A stretch of DNA of 60,000 nucleotides, taken from assembly GCA_030704615.1 (NCBI GenBank), contig CM060734.1:26600001-26660000 (forward strand), in the 5' to 3' direction. Positions 58,202 through 60,000 of this stretch are shown here, in pieces. This stretch comes from Takakia lepidozioides. Lineage: Eukaryota > Streptophyta > Takakiopsida > Takakiales > Takakiaceae. Both the position numbers and the translations under genes were made by a program. How positions within the stretch are numbered: position 1 is the first letter of the stretch; every line of letters starts with the position of its first letter. The notes beneath the pieces are model-generated. The model was not told the DNA's origin, did no database searches, and saw nothing but the letters and a program-made list of their open reading frames with translations.

Positions 58202-60000
58202 GGGTCTCTGAAAAAACAGGGCATGGTGGATAGTTTTTCCGATCGGCTTGTGCACTCATCTCACTTCCTGTCAAATGTTGAACAGGTGGCCTGGGACAGG
58301 CTATGCTTCTCCGTTGGGTTGACTGATGCTGTCTCGGACTCTGCACTGGGCTTGAACTTCACCTGGTCCAATTTGAGGCAGCCACCAAACTTGAGCATGG
58401 CTCGCCTGGATAGAGTGTATTTCTTGCACTCCCCCCTGTCTTGGTCAAAATGTCTCTCACAAGCTCCAATTTTGCCAGACTTCGACCATGCGTCGGTGGC
58501 TGTGGCATTTACCCCACCCGGAGTGCACGGTAGAGGTCGGGGGTACTTTAAGCTGAACACAGCAGTTCTGAAGAAAGAAGAGCACATCATGTTGTTGAAA
58601 TAAATGTGGCAGAATTCGGGAAACAACTTCACTTCTCCAACAGTGGTCTTCATTCACAGCAGGCCACAAGAAAGTTGGCTCAGTCATTATCAAGATCCCT
58701 GGCGCAGGAAAGATTTCAGCGGCTCAAAGCCTTGACAAAGTGTCTCACACACTGTCAAAAAAGACTGGAAATAGGTGTCACAAACCCTGCCATTATGGAA
58801 AGATACCTAGCTGCCAAGCGAAATCTGGGGGTCTTGTTGGCTGATTCGAATAAATTCCTGAGATCTAGGGCGGGGGTCAACTGGTCCTTGAAAGGTGAGA
58901 AAATGAATTCTTACTTCTTCCAAAAGGCAAAGCAAAGGAGGGAAGCCACTTTCATCACCTGCATCGCTGGCCCTAGTGGTCTCAGTATTGACAATCCCAA
59001 AGAAATGGCTTCAGCAGTGGCTGCGCATTTCGCGGCTCTCTTCTCAAAACGTGTTGACTCGGCTCTTGCGCAGTCTTCCAGAGAGGAGGTGCTCAGTTCC
59101 TTCCCCTCCTTGCTGTCGGCAGCAGAACAAGCCTTGCTCTCCAAGCCCTTTTCTACTGAAGAGTTGCAGTAGGCCATGGAATCACTGAGCTCGATGAAGA
59201 CACCAGGGCTGGATGGGCTACCAGTGGAATTCTTCAAGAGTATGTGGGAGTGCATCGCTGATGATTTCCCAAATATGGCCAACGATGTCCTTCAGAAAGG
59301 CATCATGCCCTCCCAAATGTCACAGGGAGTGATCACTCTCATTTATAAGAAGGGGGACAGGGACAATCTCTCCAACTACAGGCCTATCACTCTTTTAAAC
59401 TCCACCTACAAAATCTTGGCAAAGGCGCTTGCCCTGCGCTTGCAACCGCTCCTCTCCAAGCTCATAAGGCCGGAGCAAACTGGCTTCCTAAAGTACAGGA
59501 TGATTTTGGACAACATCCTCCTCACTAATGAGGCCTTGCATGTAGCTCATTCGAATCAGCAACCCCTGGCTTTGCTTATGCTGGATTTCCAGAAAGCTTT
59601 CGACAATATCAACTGGACATATCTGTTGGGGGCCCTAAAAGCCATTGGTATCAATGGGAGTTTCATGTCTTGGATAGATATCCTCCTTTCTTCGGCCTCC
59701 AATAGAGTTATCATCAATGGTACCCTCTCCAATTCTTTTCAGCTCTTTAAATCTGTTAGGCAGGGTTGCCCATTAGCCCCTTTCCTTTTCCTCATTGTTG
59801 CAGACGGGCTTGGACACTTAATGGATAATAGTCCCTAGGTCTCATTATCCCTCACTCCCCATCTCTGGACCCCTCTACCTCCATTAGATCTTCTCTCTAT
59901 GCTGACGACACTACCTTATACATAGATAATAGATCCTCTGCCAATGTCTCCTCCACTCTTAGCTCCCTTAATAGTTTTTGTGAAGCTTCCGGCCTGAAGA
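58202..60000 (+). mobile_element. LINE, 3' part: end of endonuclease and reverse transcriptase
   Basis: On the plus strand the endonuclease resumes (A-W-D-R-L, then F-T-W-S-N-L, A-R-L-D-R-V-Y-F, D-F-D-H-A-S) at 58220-58560. It is followed after a stop near 58600 by the linker and RT (58606-59838). RT motifs: Y-R-P-I-T-L-L-N, L-L-M-L-D-F-Q-K-A-F-D with the first catalytic Asp, and V-R-Q-G-C-P-L-A-P. Past a frameshift near 59840, Y-A-D-D-T-T-L-Y lies at about 59898-59921. A TAG at about 59170 and the frameshift disable it. The element runs out of the window. Confidence 0.9.

Noticed and set aside
1-60000. CRISPR arrays, rRNA, organellar inserts
   Set aside because: The tandem repeats lack spacer structure, and no rRNA or organelle gene sequence was recognised.

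Overview
The window reads as nuclear DNA of a land plant with a large, repeat-rich genome, probably a seed-free one. Support comes from spliced genes with GT-AG introns, plant-type PLS pentatricopeptide repeats, a plant-style GH5 glucanase with fascin-like modules, tnp2-type CACTA transposons, and abundant LINE and Ty3/gypsy debris. I cannot resolve fern, lycophyte or bryophyte from this sequence alone. No tRNA, rRNA or CRISPR was seen.

Layout. 1-11558: two CACTA (En/Spm, tnp2) copies in inverted orientation. The right-hand one keeps most of a degenerate TNP2 gene (tnp2, DUF4218 and DUF4216 regions), a GC-rich hairpin subterminal array, a TAGTG 3' end, and a broken SET-domain-like ORF. 11560-20627: LINE scraps and a dead GH5/fascin glucanase gene in which two consecutive exons lie on the opposite strand, one exon is missing, and a TGA interrupts the catalytic region. 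21288-28024: a Ty3/gypsy element with both LTRs and a 5-bp target duplication, lacking reverse transcriptase and RNase H.

28030-38667 is the only clearly functional part. A complete 13-exon SRP68 gene (minus) and a complete 8-exon MOSC-domain gene (plus) are arranged head to head across a 319-bp shared promoter that carries an ACCGTT tandem repeat. 38758-46270: tandem repeats, a hAT-type MITE with a perfect 8-bp TSD, a partial gypsy LTR, SINE-like copies, a TA-flanked MITE, and an unrecognised two-exon gene plus a broken acidic ORF.

46275-52433 is a 6.2-kb element with near-identical 30-bp CACTA terminal inverted repeats and a TAA/TAA target duplication. It shows no recognisable transposase but contains an amplified, decayed PPR gene segment. 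This looks like gene capture and internal amplification by a non-autonomous CACTA element. 52688-53353: a reverse transcriptase fragment of unusual type. 55190-60000: a LINE whose 5' part (ORF1 and the start of the endonuclease) is inverted relative to the rest (end of endonuclease and RT), the structure expected from twin priming.

The only genes inferred to work are SRP68 (protein targeting to the ER) and the MOSC protein (molybdenum cofactor-type enzyme). Most other content records transposition, capture and decay. Exon boundaries were assigned by eye from reading frame, GT/AG sites and remembered family sequence; no alignment was run.
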